A DNA stretch of 64,000 nt. It comes from Campanula takesimana (taxonomy: Eukaryota; Streptophyta; Magnoliopsida; Asterales; Campanulaceae). Numbering within the stretch: the first letter of the stretch is position 1; each line of letters starts with the position of its first letter. The stretch lies in NCBI GenBank assembly GCA_026119855.1, contig JAOWBW010001458.1:232873-296872 (forward strand), in the 5' to 3' direction. This document shows positions 1 through 12,177 of the stretch, one piece after another. The notes below the pieces were generated by a model. It was not told the DNA's origin. It saw only the letters and a list, made by a program, of their open reading frames with translations, and made no database searches. Made by a program: the position numbers and the translations under genes.

Positions 1-2629
1 CTTTCAAACACTTATACTAACATTCTCAGGATATAAACATACTCCATATACATACTTGCATACAAACCAAGTCACTTACCCAGTATAATTATACTCCCTT
101 TATCCCAAATAAACAAGTATAACAAATATTACCCAATTCACAAAATAACAATTACAAGTATTAGGTATAACATATATGACCATTTTAACATTTAAAGGGG
201 AATTAGTAACTTACATATTTCCGGAAAAAGTATCGCAGAAATATGTTTTGTTCGGTTAGAAATGACCTACTCAACGCCCTGATCATTTTTATATAATTAG
301 TTTTTAAAACGGATAAGTAAATAAAAAGAATTAAATCGAAATAGGTTGAACTTACCTTTTCTCTCACCCTAGGAAGAAACGAGGAAAAGTTGCTGAATAT
401 GTTGTTGACACAGAGGAAGAAAAGGAAGATAAGCATATGAAGATTTTTACCTCAACATTATGTTTTAGTCACTTGACTTTCATTTTTAACACTTAAGTCC
501 ATGTAGTTATATTTTTTACAAAGGACCCTAAAGTTTCAACTTAATCATTTAAATCCTTTAACCATTATTATTACTAACTAAGTAAATAACACAAATAATC
601 ATACAATATGTGCAAGTCATAAAATATGATGCAACACATAAAATGCACACATAATGTCAAATTAAAATCCCCAAAAATATTAAATAAATAGGAACGGGTT
701 TTGGGGTCGTTACATTTTTGTTATTGCCAAACAACTCTCAGTTCAATTAATTCATTGGAACCCTGACACCCCCACCCCCTCCCACCATTTTTCACTCTTC
801 CAGGCACTATGTCGAATTGCCATTGTTGATCTTCATACGCCGTGTTTTGTAACAAACTTTGCTTTTCAGCGTCTTGTTGTTCTCTTTCTGGAATCTGTGA
901 TTATTAGGATTTCATGAGTTGGATTTTGGTGTCGTTGTTGGGATGGGGACTTTTAGGTTTTCTCTAGGCTTTACTTCAGACTGATTTTTTTTCAAGAACT
1001 TTTGTTAATTTTCAGTATTTTAACTCTTTTCTACTATCCGATCGTCTTAATTCAATTAGTTGGAACCATGGTACTTGTGGTTACTTTTGTGTAGAAATTG
1101 GCCATTGGCATTGTGAACGATAAGTTTTAACTTTTATGATTTGTGAATTTTTTCCACTTTTCTGGACTGACATGTTTGTGAATGTGAAGTGGATGTTGTT
1201 TTCGATAATGATTATTTTGATTCTACCATATTTTAGACGATAGTAATGATTAGTTCTACTTTTTGTTAAGGTTGGGTTACCGAAAAGAGGGTAGTGGTTA
1301 CGGATTACTCGAAATAAGAAATTGGGTGGGGTTAGGGGTTTGACGGGAAAAAGAAAGGTGGGTGGGGTTGGGGGGATATATTGGAGGAAGAAAAGACTGA
1401 ACTTGGGCGGAAGAGGGTTTGTTTCTTTATTTAGTTTTAACACTCATTACATTTGTGTATTTTCAATATTATGGATCCAGTGCAGTATTCTCTGTTTCAT
1501 CTTCCACTACTATGATGTTGGGTTTACAACCTTATTAGTATGATGTTGCATTTACCATCCTAGAAAATGTATGTTGCATTTAGCCTGTAGGGTAGTCAAA
1601 ATGCGAGTTAAGTACATAGTTTTGATCAAATGCAGGTGACACTCTCCTTACCGACTTGCATATTCCTCCTCTATGACGAGCAAGAGCAAGAGCTTAGCTA
1701 GGGGTGGGACTATTGAGTGAGATTTTCATGTCCGTCTTCTTAGCCTCTAGGCTCCTAATTGTTTTATCTTATTGTAACATTTTGGCCCTTGCATTTCAGG
1801 TTTAAATCCCTTGCAGTTGGATGCATAATTGGATCTATTTTGGTGCAATTGATCCATGCAGTGTTATTACCACAAACTTGGAAACCTAGGCTTCTGACGT
1901 CTCAATAGCATACATCTAATGTTCCTTGATTTATTAGCTAATAATGCATTGTCATTTTATTTTTGATTTTGATGTGTATGCATATTTTGATGATGATAAT
2001 AAGTGAAGTTTGTAATTGTTGTTGCAAGTTCTGGACTTAGAACTTATGCTGCCATAAGTGAAGTTAGTATTTGTTGTGAAAGTTTGACTTATAAAAAGTA
2101 GCATTATAGAAGCTTGAAAAGCATGGAGTCACCTTACAAGCCTACACTTAGTGCCACAAGATTTTTTTTCCTTTACTTTTTATTGTCATAATAAATTAGC
2201 GACAGTTGTTTTTGGAAATAATTGAGGCGTAAGAACGTTCTTTTTGTTTTTCAATTACCAAAACTTTTTGTTTTTCAATTACCAACTTAATCTTTTTTTG
2301 TTTAATTCATTTTTTTGGTATACTAAACTCTCCATGCTACTTTGTGGCACTCATTCAATACTTTTATGTCATTTAGCCAAAAAATATATATGGGTGTCAT
2401 CGTCGTTTGTATTGTCACCACTATTGCATACTTTCACCGTTGCATACTGACACCGTTTCATACTGTCACCACTTCATACCGGCACCGTGCAATCCGGCAC
2501 TGGCAAAGTACTAGTTAGGATACAATTGAGAATATCAGTCCTGTACTTATTTCTGCCTTTTCACTTCCCCTCTAATTCGAATGATATGCGAATCCCCTAG
2601 TTGGAGACACTACAGTCAAAGATGAGTAC
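1..2629. other. AT-rich intergenic DNA, no gene recognised
   Basis: No reading frame here resembles a known family, and the short open frames lack codon structure or splice context. The stretch at about 700-1000 is C/T-rich and UTR-like but does not lead into a convincing coding exon. Around 2415-2505 there is a small array of degenerate 16-18 bp repeats built on a CATAC..CACCG core. Confidence 0.5.
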
Positions 2630-4760
2630 TTAGGGCTTGTTTGGTACCCGATTTGGATAAGCAGTATTATTAAGAAGGTGATTATTCGTCCATGTAGTAT
2701 TAGTACCGGTCATCATAATCCAACACTAAAATATATAGCTATCTATCTATATAATATTAGAAAGTAGAAACATTTCGAGCTTCCACAACGCGCCACCTCA
2801 TAATGCCACGTGTCGTCATTCTATTGGTCGACACGTTTTGGTGCTTTCAACTAAAAAAAAAAAAAAAAACTTACCTTTTAAAGATTTCGAACTGATAAGG
2901 AAAGACATTATGATAACACACAAAGAATTGATTTGATAGATATTACTATCACATTTCAAATTCAAAATTACGTAAAGATAGCAACAAATTATTCCTTCCT
3001 TTCATTCATGTCTAGGTTTTAGACTCTAATTTATTTTATTTTATTTTACTTTTCCTTTCAAATTCAATCAGTTTTGATCTAAGGGTTAATTTTTTTATCT
3101 ACGTAACTTTGAGATCAGCCAATATTGAAATATAGGCAATTCCTTTTTATTGGTAAGCCATATTTTCCTCTATTTTCCTCTCTAAAATCTTTTGTTGATA
3201 CTAAAGACTCCGAAAATTCTTTAGATCTCAACGTAAGTTCATTTTTCAAGGCTTCAATTTGGGCTTCGAGGATCATTTACTGTCACGTAAGATGTTGAAC
3301 ATTCATACTGCATCTTCAACTGTTCCTGCACTTGGCTTTCCTCTCTAAAATCTTATGTTAAACATGTAGTTTTTTTTTTATTGAATCTTTGATATTATTG
3401 ATAAATGCCAACTACATATAAAATGCGTTAGAAAATCATATACCATGTGCAGGTTTTTCCTTCAAGTTCAAAGTTTCTGACCCAGATCCTTGATTAATAG
3501 CCTCATTTTGTTTTTCTTCATATTCTTATATTTTAATTTCTTTGATTTTAGTTCCCTCTTTTAATATGCTATAGACTTTCGTAGTACTCCCTCCATTCTG
3601 TCAAAATTTATTTTTAATCAACACACATTTAAATATATTCTTTTTTTGATATACATTTCTTTTTTGTTTGAGATTTTATAACTTGGATATCAAAAGTTTA
3701 TTATAAGAGTTTATGGTGGTTGAGAAGTGTAGAATCAATGTTCGGGATATATATTAGGAAAATACGTTCAAGTTAATGGGTTGTTGCGAAGCTCTTCAGC
3801 AAGGTTATACAGGTGATTCAAAGATCATAGTAATAATCTCATATCTTTTTGAATTTGATCTTTTAATTATTTTTTCTTTTTATTTATGATTTTGAATTTC
3901 TGAAATGTGTATAGAGAAAAGAACTCGAACACGAGTTTCTGTCACTCGAATCACAAGTAAGCTCCGTTCTTTCTTTATTTTCTTTCCTTTTCCTAGGTTG
4001 ATCACGTTTCTAGGTTTGCCGTTTTGATCGCTTTGGATACTGTTTAATCGATCTGCTTGTGAATTGAGAAAAGAAATGTGTGTTTTGTGATTAATCATAT
4101 GCTTATGAATTTTATCTGTAATTTTGATAGGAACTCGGTAATTTGGATGTCTTCTATTAACCTGAAGTTGATGCATATGAAATTTCATAATCATTTTTTT
4201 TCTTACTTTTTTTTTTTTTTGCTATATATATTTTTTTGGGGGTAGGTTACATCTTTGGTTGAATTGTTATGGCTTTTTGAGTCAATGATTGAGTGTTTTA
4301 TGTTTTGATTTTGGGGTCTGGGGTTGACGGCTAAGGGTTAGTTTATCGTATATATATTTTTTCATTGACTTTATTTGGGGAATCAAAATTCGAGTGAATT
4401 GGTTTTGTTTTTTAGAAATTTGAATTTGAGTTTTAGCATCCTCCCTACTTCCATCTATGCCATTTGCGATATAGTCAAACTGCCTAAAATCATCTTTTTG
4501 TAAGCAAGAAATGGATCGGATTATGTTTATCACCATTAATTTTTTTTTTTTTGCAGGTTCTTCATTTTCATTCCAACTCGCCATGGAAGCTTCAATTCTT
4601 GCACTTAAATATCTCCATAGCTGGTTTGTTCTTCACACACTCGACATGACCTTCACCAAAGCCAGTAAACCAGAGTCATTATATGCTCTACCTAATAATA
4701 AGGTAACAAAGACAATGCATTTTCAAATATCTATTTTTGCATTTGATCAAAAGTAAATAC

Positions 4761-4863
4761 TACTAACTATGTCTCTAAATATTGTCCCAAGAGTTTTCAA
4801 AACTACTTTTGATGAAGAGAAAATTATAATTTTTTTATACACTCATTTAGGGACAGAGGGAGT
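4761..4863. mobile_element. Stowaway-like MITE
   Basis: About 100 bp with imperfect inverted ends. The left has ATGTCTCTAAAT and the right has ATTTAGGGACAGAGGGAGTA, the common CTCCCTCYGTCCC terminus. It lies just upstream of the Helitron Rep remnant. Confidence 0.5.
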
Positions 4864-4927
4864 AGCATACATTTTTAAGCTCAAAATTTTTTGATCTAGA
4901 TTTAACTTTATTTATGAATTACAGGAA

Positions 4928-5345
4928 ATGACGGTAACCGGTCGGGTGATCCTTTCGTTTTTTTTTTTCATGTTTGCTACCAGTCTAACTTGGCCAGAAT
5001 TCACAGAATTTTTTGAGAAGACAGACTTGAAACCACAAGATAATCCTTATATTTTGCTTCAGGTTTTTACAGTCAAATTGAACGAACTGGTCAATAAATT
5101 GAAAGAAGAAAAACTACTTCCTTATTTCAGTACACGTAAGTTATTGTTTATATAGATAAGCTTTAGTGTTTATTTTTACTATCATTTCCTATGAATTTTT
5201 TTGTATAATTAAATAGTTTAGTTAATGATACATTCATATAAATACAGGTTTGATGTGCAAGGTGTTTGAGAAGCGAGGTCTTCCCCATGCTCATATTCGT
5301 CTTTTTATCAACATTCAAGATCAATCCCGCATTACCCATGTCGCC
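4928..5345 (+). pseudogene. Helitron Rep (Helitron_like_N) remnant with HUH motif
   Basis: This is a broken piece of the rolling-circle replication initiator of a plant Helitron. A frame from 4928 contains a WPEF segment followed by the conserved KLNEL stretch typical of the Helitron_like_N domain. After an interruption with a stop near 5153, a second segment at about 5250-5345 reads EKRGLPHAHIRLF. This corresponds to the family's KRGLPHAHIL signature, in which HAH is the metal-binding HUH motif. The interrupting AT-rich piece ends in ACAG and may be an intron or an insertion. The downstream tyrosine motifs and the rest of Rep are absent. The family assignment rests on the motif and on the helicase downstream in the same orientation. 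Confidence 0.7.
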
Positions 5346-5637
5346 AACACGGAAGGATCAACGTTAGGCTAGAATAAACGTTAGCCAAATTTGTTTCCAG
5401 TTTGTTATTGTCTTTTATTTGTTTTTTTTTAATTTTAAACAATCTTTGTTAGCCTACTGGAACAATCATTATGAATAATGTTAATTTAATTTTGTAATCA
5501 ACATTGGCTATCTCATGTAATCCGACTCTTCTTTGGGTAATTTTTATTCTATATTAAAGTTTATTAAATCTAATGAATTATTTAACATAATCAAATTTCG
5601 AAATTTGGCACTAACACTTCATTTTCTAATTATTTAA

Positions 5638-5993
5638 GGGGAAATAGCACATTAGTGCCCCGAAGTTCCACACGAATTGCAATGTAAGTCCCAACGTACC
5701 ATTTGTTGCAATTTAGTTCATCATGTTACCGATTTGTGGCAAAGTGAGGCATTTTTGGATGACCGTTGAATAAATCGAAATGAAGGTGACAAAATGGGTG
5801 AAAAACTTAACGGGTTTCTTTGAAAATTGCATTTCCTACCCCTTCAATTTATTTATTTTATATTTATCACCATTTCGTTAATAATATCATCTATTATGGA
5901 CTATCAAGTATTACCAGTTATAAAGTTGAGCTTCCTTTTTTTTTATTTTTTTAATTAAATGTTGAATTCATAATGAGAACTTTTCTTTAAAAA

Positions 5994-6026
<33 letters not shown>

Positions 6027-7089
6027 ACAATTGCTAAAATAAAGAGAGAAATTTTAACAATAATGTGCAAAATTATCCAAATCCTCACTTAACACACGAC
6101 TACACGAACCCTTCCTAATTCCTCTCGCACAATCACTCATGCCTCACCTTCCACTGCCGACTCCCTGCCATCCTACGCCGCCCCTATTGTCGGTCACCCT
6201 CGCCCCCGCTTATTTTTTCTTCTCCGGCAACAACCTACAAAATATAATCTCTCTGCCTTGGCCGAGAAATCGAACCCCCCAGTCGAGTTTTACCATCTCT
6301 GCTGTCCGTCGAAGTTGCCGGAGATGACAATTCATCACTGTCAGTGCCATAAAGTATAGCTACAATCTGGGTGATTGTAAATCTGGGTATACATTGTAGA
6401 TCTGGAAATCTTGGTAATTTCGAAATAAATCTGTGAAAAATTAGAATTCGAATTGTTGAATAATATGCTTATGAATGAGTGTTATTTGGGGGATTTTGTG
6501 GTAGAGTAAATTTCTTTTGATTAAGAAATTGTTCGATTGATTTTTGATGTTATGGATTGTGAGTATGATAACTTAACTTTTAGTTTGGTGCAGTTGTGGG
6601 TTAATGGTGGTGGTGTGATGATGAGAATGGTGGTGACAGTGGTGATGATTATGGACATGGCGGCGGTAGAGGTGGGTGGTGGTTCGAGATTATTCTTGTT
6701 TCTTCCTAATGAGTTTGATTTGAGATTAAAGATGGAAGGAAATTAAACATATTGACCCCTAATTTTTATACAATTAATATGTGAATTATAGAAGGTTATT
6801 GCATATGAAAACAAGTTTGACGAAAAGAAAAATTGTAACTTTGTATTTGACTAAATGGTTGTAATAGAGAAATTATTGAATTTCAAGGGTGGTAAATGCG
6901 CTTTTTAAATAATCATGTTAAGTTTTCCGTTTATCTCGTTACATCCGTTCAATTTATTTAACGTTCATCCAAAAATGACTAACTTTGCCACTAAATGACA
7001 ACATGATGAACTAAATTGCAACAAATGGTACGTTGGGACTTACATTGCAATTCGTGTGAAACTTCGAGGCAGTAATGTGCTATTTGCCC
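5638..7089. mobile_element. Long-TIR MULE, 1452 bp, possible Pack-MULE
   Basis: Terminal inverted repeats of about 150 bp begin GGGGAAATAGCACATTA on the left and GGGCAAATAGCACATTA on the right (minus strand). The element is flanked by a 9-bp direct duplication ATTATTTAA at 5629-5637 and 7090-7098, the hallmark of Mutator-like elements. No transposase is present. The centre has a (GA)n tract at 6001-6026, a proline-rich, relatively GC-rich frame (6139-6327) and a GGTGGTG-rich stretch (about 6600-6690). These look unlike the AT-rich surroundings and may be a captured 5'UTR/first-exon fragment. I do not recognise the source gene. Confidence 0.85.
6001..6026. repeat. (GA)n microsatellite
   Basis: About 13 GA units directly after a poly-A stretch, inside the MULE. 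Similar GA tracts are common in plant 5'UTRs. Confidence 0.9.
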
Positions 7090-7562
7090 ATTATTTAACT
7101 ACTAATTCTTACGTAAATTTAAGCACACACGATTTTCAAAGACAGGTTATTAAGGAAATGATTGTAGTATAATTTTAATTAAGGAAATAAATATTTTTGA
7201 ATACCAATTCTTATTAAAGTATAAAATGGATTTGAAATTATCCATACCAAATTTGGCTGCCTTTATTCTAACTATGTCTTTGTTCATATATGCAGTTGTC
7301 GTCTCTGTCAAAGGTAAATTCCAAAAAAAAAAAAAAAAGCAGAAGACACAAATGTGTTGATTAAAAAAAAAGATATTGCTGATAAATAAATAAAAAAAAA
7401 TCCGTTTTTTGAAACAAATAAGTCAAGATTTAAATATAAAGTCAAATTAAAATGACTGATTTGATCCTAAAAAGTTGCAATTTTGAACAAGTACTACATT
7501 AATCCATACCGAATATAACATCACATTCTATATTTAAATTGACTTATTTGTTTCAAATTAAA

Positions 7563-7730
7563 CTCCCTTAGCCAGAATATGGGTAGAACACGCATTTATT
7601 GTATCACTATAAATGGTGATACAATAAATCATTTTTAAATTTTCGTTAAAAGTAATATATTTTATTTAGATTAGAGGTCAAAGTTTGATCAAGTTAACTA
7701 ACAGTGTCACTTCTGCTGGGACAGAGGGAG
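7563..7730. mobile_element. Stowaway-like MITE
   Basis: The left end reads CTCCCTTAGCCAGAATATGG and the right end GCTGGGACAGAGGGAGTA. The inverted ends are imperfect. It lies between the MULE and the helicase exon of the Helitron. Confidence 0.5.
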
Positions 7731-7792
7731 TATTTAATTAATCATTTTTGAGCATTTATTGTTTTAATCTGAATCTATTTTTTTATATACAG

Positions 7793-9547
7793 GTCTCACA
7801 CTCAGCGAAGAGCAAGTTAAAAATTGTGCATTGGCTGAAATTGATAAGTTATTGGCAGCAAATTGCAGCGGTCTCCAAAAATTTAAAGATATGCCTCAAC
7901 CAAGCAATTCTGTCATTTCTGAATCGGAGAATATGCTAATATTGGATGAATTGTCATATGATGTTGATGAGATGAACGCTGAGCACTCTAAATTACATAA
8001 ATGTTTGACTGAAGAACAAAGTATGTTTTATGAAAAGATCATGACTGCAGTTGATAGAGGCGATGGTGGAGTGTTCTTTTTGTATGGGTATGGTGGCACG
8101 GGGAATACTTTCATATGGAAGACATTGTGCTCGGCCTTGCGAAGCAGGAGGGATATAGTTCTTCTGGTGGCTGCTAGCGGTATAGCCTCTTTGCTACTTC
8201 CGAGGGGTAAGACTACTCATTCCAGATTTGGCATACCCATCCAGGTCGATGAAAGCTCAACTTGCAGCAAGATTAAGCCTGGTTCTGATTTGTGTGGTCT
8301 CTTAAAGAGAACGAAGCTCATAATTTGGGATGAGGCTCTGATGGCCCACAAGCACCGCTTTGAGGCACTTGACCGAAGATTGAGGGACATTATGCGTACT
8401 AATGATGGTCGTTGCTCTAATAAGCCCTTCGGTGGATTAGTTGTTGTGTTTGGAGAAGATTTCAGGCAAATATTTCTCGTTGTGCCTAAAGGAAGCCAAC
8501 ATGATATTGTACATGCTACCATTAGTTCGTCTAAACTTTGGAATTCCTGTGAGGTCCTAAAATTGACAAAAAACATGAGATTGCAGGTAAATCATTTAAT
8601 TTAAAACTCTTAACATATTACATTTTCATGTTGCAGTAATTAAATGTTTCATCCCATTCATTGTCAAAATGTAGGTCGGTTCCTCTTCTTCTGATGTTCT
8701 AGAGATCAAAAATTTCGTTGAATGGATATTACAGGTAGGAGATGGGGATGCGCTGAAGAAAATGATGGAGAAGTTGACATTAAGTTACCGGATGATATTT
8801 TGATAAGAGATACAACTGATCCTATTACAACTATCGTTGAAAACACGTATCCTGACATATTACACAATATGCGTATTGATGGATTTTTTTTCAAGATAGA
8901 GAAATTTTGGCACCAACTAATGAGATAGTAGATACTATCAATGATTATGTGATGTTGTTGTTGCCCGGTGAAGAAGTGTTGTATATGAGTTCAGATAGCA
9001 TCAGCAAGGAGGAGGGAGATATTGCTGGCCATGAGGATATATTTTCTGTTGAGTTTCTTAATACGATTAAATGCTCGGGATTGCCGAACCATTCCATACG
9101 TCTGAAGGTTGGGTGTATAGTCATGTTACTCAGAAACATTGATCAAGCTTCGGAATTATGCAACGGAACAAGAATGATCATTACAAATATAGGAAAACAT
9201 ATAGTTGAAGCAAGAATGCTTTCTGGAAAGAATACAGGAATGAAGGTGTTTGTGCCCAGAATGATGTTGAGCCCGTCGGATATGACAAAATTCCCTGTTA
9301 AATTCCAACGTAGACAGTTCCTATTAAATGTTTGCTTCGCTATGACTATAAATAAGAGTCAGGGACAGTCGCTTTCTCATGTTGGGCTTTACCTTGCTCG
9401 ACATGTTTTCAGTCACGGCAGTTGTATGTGGCAATCTCGAGAGTTACAAGCAAAAAGGGGCTAAAAGTTCTGATTTGTGAAAAGGATGGTGAAACGAGCG
9501 AGGTGACCACTAATGTGGTCTATAAAGAAGTTTTTCTCAAATTATGA
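7793..9547 (+). pseudogene. Helitron PIF1-like DNA helicase, frameshifted
   Basis: This is the helicase half of a Helitron RepHel protein, a PIF1-family superfamily 1 helicase that unwinds DNA during rolling-circle transposition. The reading begins after an AG at 7792. The Walker A region reads GYGGTGNTF at about 8087-8113, where the family has GYGGTGKTF, so the catalytic lysine is Asn. Walker B is IIWDEA at about 8320. FGEDFRQI follows near 8450, where the family usually has FGGDFRQI. A probable 88-bp intron (8587-8674) follows MRLQ. Later blocks are PDDILI, a shifted LAPTNEIV near 8905, the NGTR segment and the C-terminal TINKSQGQSL and YVAISRV motifs. The frame changes at about 8750, 8893 and 9417, and a stop is at 9545-9547. 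It cannot make an active helicase. Confidence 0.88.
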
Positions 9548-10500
9548 GGTAATCCTAAATTTGTAAACATTCATACTTGCATTAATTCATTTATTAGCCT
9601 TAGCTTTTACTACAATCTACGAGTTGATCAATAAAGTAAAAATAAAGTAAAAAGAGAGATGCTTTTTAATGCTAATGAGAACAATCCATATAAGCAAAAA
9701 TGAAGGCTTTCATTCCGCTCAATAAAGGTATTTTTTATTACAGCTGTATGACCATTTCTTCTACTCTTCCTGTAATTCGAACATATTCTTCTTATTCAAA
9801 AAATTAATTACTTATTTTAATTTTTCGCATTGTCAGATATCTTACTTGATAAAGTTTTCATGTACTCTCTTTCCATTGCAGGTCATTGTTGTCTACACTT
9901 CTCTGGGTTGGAAGAAAGCGGACATTGTAAAAATTCATGTACACACATGTGCATTCTTTTTTTTTTTTAAAAGGGGATTCATAATGCAAACAGGTCGAGA
10001 AAGCGGACATTAATTGTAAAAAAATCTGTGAGTATTCAGTTGCCATGTCATTTTAGATTAAGGTTCCAAATTGTCTCTTTGTTTTCTCAAATATTGTAGC
10101 AGATTGTTTCAGAGTTGATTTCAAGAATCTAATGTGGCTACAGTTCATTCAGATTTTAAGGGCTAAAAGAAAGGGATATCATATGATTCAACATGAATGA
10201 ATGAAGATATTGAACTCTGAATGAAACTCTGAAATTTAATGGATGATCATATCAGTGAACTGATGCCATATACATTCATTGCTTGGGAGCCTTGGGATTA
10301 TATACCTCCTCCGCCCTGAAAAGATAGTCACACTTTAACTATTATGGTCAACTCTATTATACTTTGAATTAGAGAAAATCAAATGAGTGTAAATTAGAGT
10401 TGTCAGAGTTGTCATAAATATAAGGTGGCTTCAGCTAGAGAGACAGAAGGCAAAATATAATGTCGTTTACCTGATTTTATATCAGTATGTGTACCCTTTA
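9548..10500. other. Helitron interior, non-coding
   Basis: AT-rich DNA downstream of the helicase. It includes a single Stowaway-type end near 10303-10340 without an obvious partner. No reading frame is convincing. Confidence 0.5.
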
Positions 10501-10510
10501 TCATATTAAA

Positions 10511-10592
10511 ACGTTCAAATGTGGTTACTCAAACAATTGCTAAAAGTAAAGACGCTCAAATGTGGTTACTCAAACAATTGCTAAAAGTAAAC
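10511..10592. repeat. 41-bp tandem duplication
   Basis: Two nearly identical 41-bp units start at ACGTTCAAATG (10511) and ACGCTCAAATG (10552). A partial third start, AAAACGTTC, lies near 10609. Confidence 0.9.
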
Positions 10593-10783
10593 CACTGGCA
10601 AAAATATTAAAACGTTCTAGCATTTAAGAATATGTTGGTATTTTACAATCATAGCATCTGATATACATTTGCAGGATAAAGAAAATTCAATCCAGAAAGG
10701 GGCAAAGTCAACATTCGAAAGAAAGTAACTACTGTTTCCATGTAGTAGCTAAATCAATTTACATTATCATACCAGTCTTCAAG

Positions 10784-10906
10784 TTAACAAATGGCATCTG
10801 CGAGCTCCTGTGATTGTCTAAGCCAAGATTTCATTTCTTCAATACACCCATCAACTTTTGTTAAGAAGGTTTTGCAGCTTGCCATTTTGGACAGCACTTT
10901 GGAGAT
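10784..10906 (-). pseudogene. Orphan terminal exon-like frame on the minus strand
   Basis: Read on the minus strand, a pyrimidine-containing tract ending in CAG (10907-10909) leads into 40 open codons and a TAA at 10784-10786. The peptide is amphipathic and helical-looking (KVLSKMASCKTFL near the start, EEMKSWLRQSQELADAI near the end). It lies inside the Helitron in the opposite orientation to the Rep/helicase, as a captured gene fragment might. I do not recognise the parent gene, and no upstream exon was found. Confidence 0.3.
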
Positions 10907-10981
10907 CTGAATCAAAAAACTACTGATAAAATAGGAGTCCGTAGTAAGATCTGAACATCCAACAATTGCTACCCTTTCAGT

Positions 10982-11224
10982 GATTCACTTCGGGACGGAG
11001 GGAATATTTCTCAAATAGTTGGTTCAGCAATCAGATTTTATGAGTTTTAAAGAGCAACTGTATTCATTTTTTTTTCTCCGTCCCTGAATATACAGTAGTT
11101 TGTTTGTTTTGGTTTGATTCACTTCTGGACGGAGGGAGTATTTCCAAATAGTTCGTTCAACAATAAGATTTTATGAGTTTTAAAGAGCAGCTCTATTGAA
11201 TTTTTTTTCTCCGTCCCTGAATGT
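10982..11224. repeat. Tandem duplication, period 133 bp
   Basis: Two diverged copies start GATTCACTTC at 10982 and 11115. Each runs through GGACGGAGGGA...ATATTTC, a conserved ATTTTATGAGTTTTAAAGAGC block and a CTCCGTCCCTGAAT terminus. Each unit contains two Stowaway-type ends, so this looks like a MITE-derived segment duplicated in tandem. Confidence 0.85.
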
Positions 11225-11746
11225 CCACTTTTGAGTTTTAAGGAAACTTTGAGTTTTTGTTTCTGATTTTGTCCGCATATGATTATATTATAATGTTCTC
11301 ATCACACCTCTCATCAACAATACGTAGCATAGATGCTCGTGGTAACCAAGTGTGAATTATCGATATAGTTGTCTGATATTCTCTTGAATGTATGTATAGA
11401 TTAAACACTCTTGAAATGTACTTGCAATTTACCAGTAGACTACTACTACTACATGTTTGTAGAAAAACTTGCTATTTGTTATAAGGTCTCGGAAATCCAC
11501 GCCTCATTTTAACTCTATAAACCTTCTCTGTTCATGTACGCTACATAACTGCTGACATTCCATTCCCTAATGCTGATGCAAACGGGTTATCTGGGAGATT
11601 TAGTCCTTAACAATTTCAAACATTATGGAGTCACACAAGGAAAAGAAGCATCATCTAAAGAATACTCCTTCCGTCCCAAATTAATAGTCACGTTTGACTT
11701 TTCAAATATTTCATGATTACATTGCAATTTTATTCTTAGTATTACT

Positions 11747-11782
11747 ATGCTCCCGTCGAATCTCGACGGGTTACTCACTAGT
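11747..11782 (+). other. Helitron 3' hairpin and CTAG terminus
   Basis: An 8-bp perfect stem (11752-11759 with 11763-11770), a 3-nt loop ATC, a short spacer and CTAG (11778-11781), then T. This arrangement is the replication-termination signal of Helitrons. Confidence 0.88.
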
Positions 11783-11913
11783 TGTTTGGTAGAAGCTGGA
11801 TAAAATTTATCATCTCGTCCTCTTTTCCAATTGTTATGTTTCAAATTTCGTGAAGTACCAAAATAACCTTTGTTTGTCATTCATATACTGATACCTGGGT
11901 TGTTTAAGCCTTC

Positions 11914-11946
<33 letters not shown>

Positions 11947-12177
11947 AAATCACACACTATCTTGCTCTCATCAATGGAAAAGTGACAAAAATTTAAGGAA
12001 AAGAATATTGTTATTATATTAACAAAAATAGAATAATCTTTCTATTTTGTTTGAAACAAAAAAAAAATAACAATAAGTTACATTAAACACCAGAAAAATT
12101 TTAAAAATTATGTTATGTTTTCACACTTAAATAAAAATTAATAAAAAGTAAGGAAAACAAAACTAAACCCAATTTAC
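11783..12177. other. Right arm of the interrupted Harbinger-like element
   Basis: No gene is seen. The arm contains a poly-A run of about 30 nt (11912-11942) and AT-rich DNA, and it ends in the CCCAATTTAC that is duplicated across the next insertion. Confidence 0.4.

Larger units (their letters stand above)
2746..11781 (+). mobile_element. Degenerate Helitron, about 9.0 kb
   Basis: The 3' end is diagnostic: a perfect 8-bp stem with 3-nt loop (CCCGTCGA at 11752-11759, TCGACGGG at 11763-11770), then an 8-nt spacer and terminal CTAG at 11778-11781, followed by T. The 5' end is assigned to TCTATATAATATTAG at 2746, preceded by A, matching the A^T insertion rule and the usual TC start; a neighbouring TC at 2742 is possible. 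Inside are a remnant of the HUH Rep domain (4928-5345) and a helicase (7793-9547) in the expected order and strand. The Rep-helicase linker is lost. A MULE, several MITEs and tandem duplications lie within it. It cannot be autonomous. Confidence 0.8.

Noticed and set aside
1081..1543. Overlapping proline- or glycine-rich frames on both strands
   Set aside because: They arise from a GGGTTGGGG-type low-complexity stretch and show no conserved motif.
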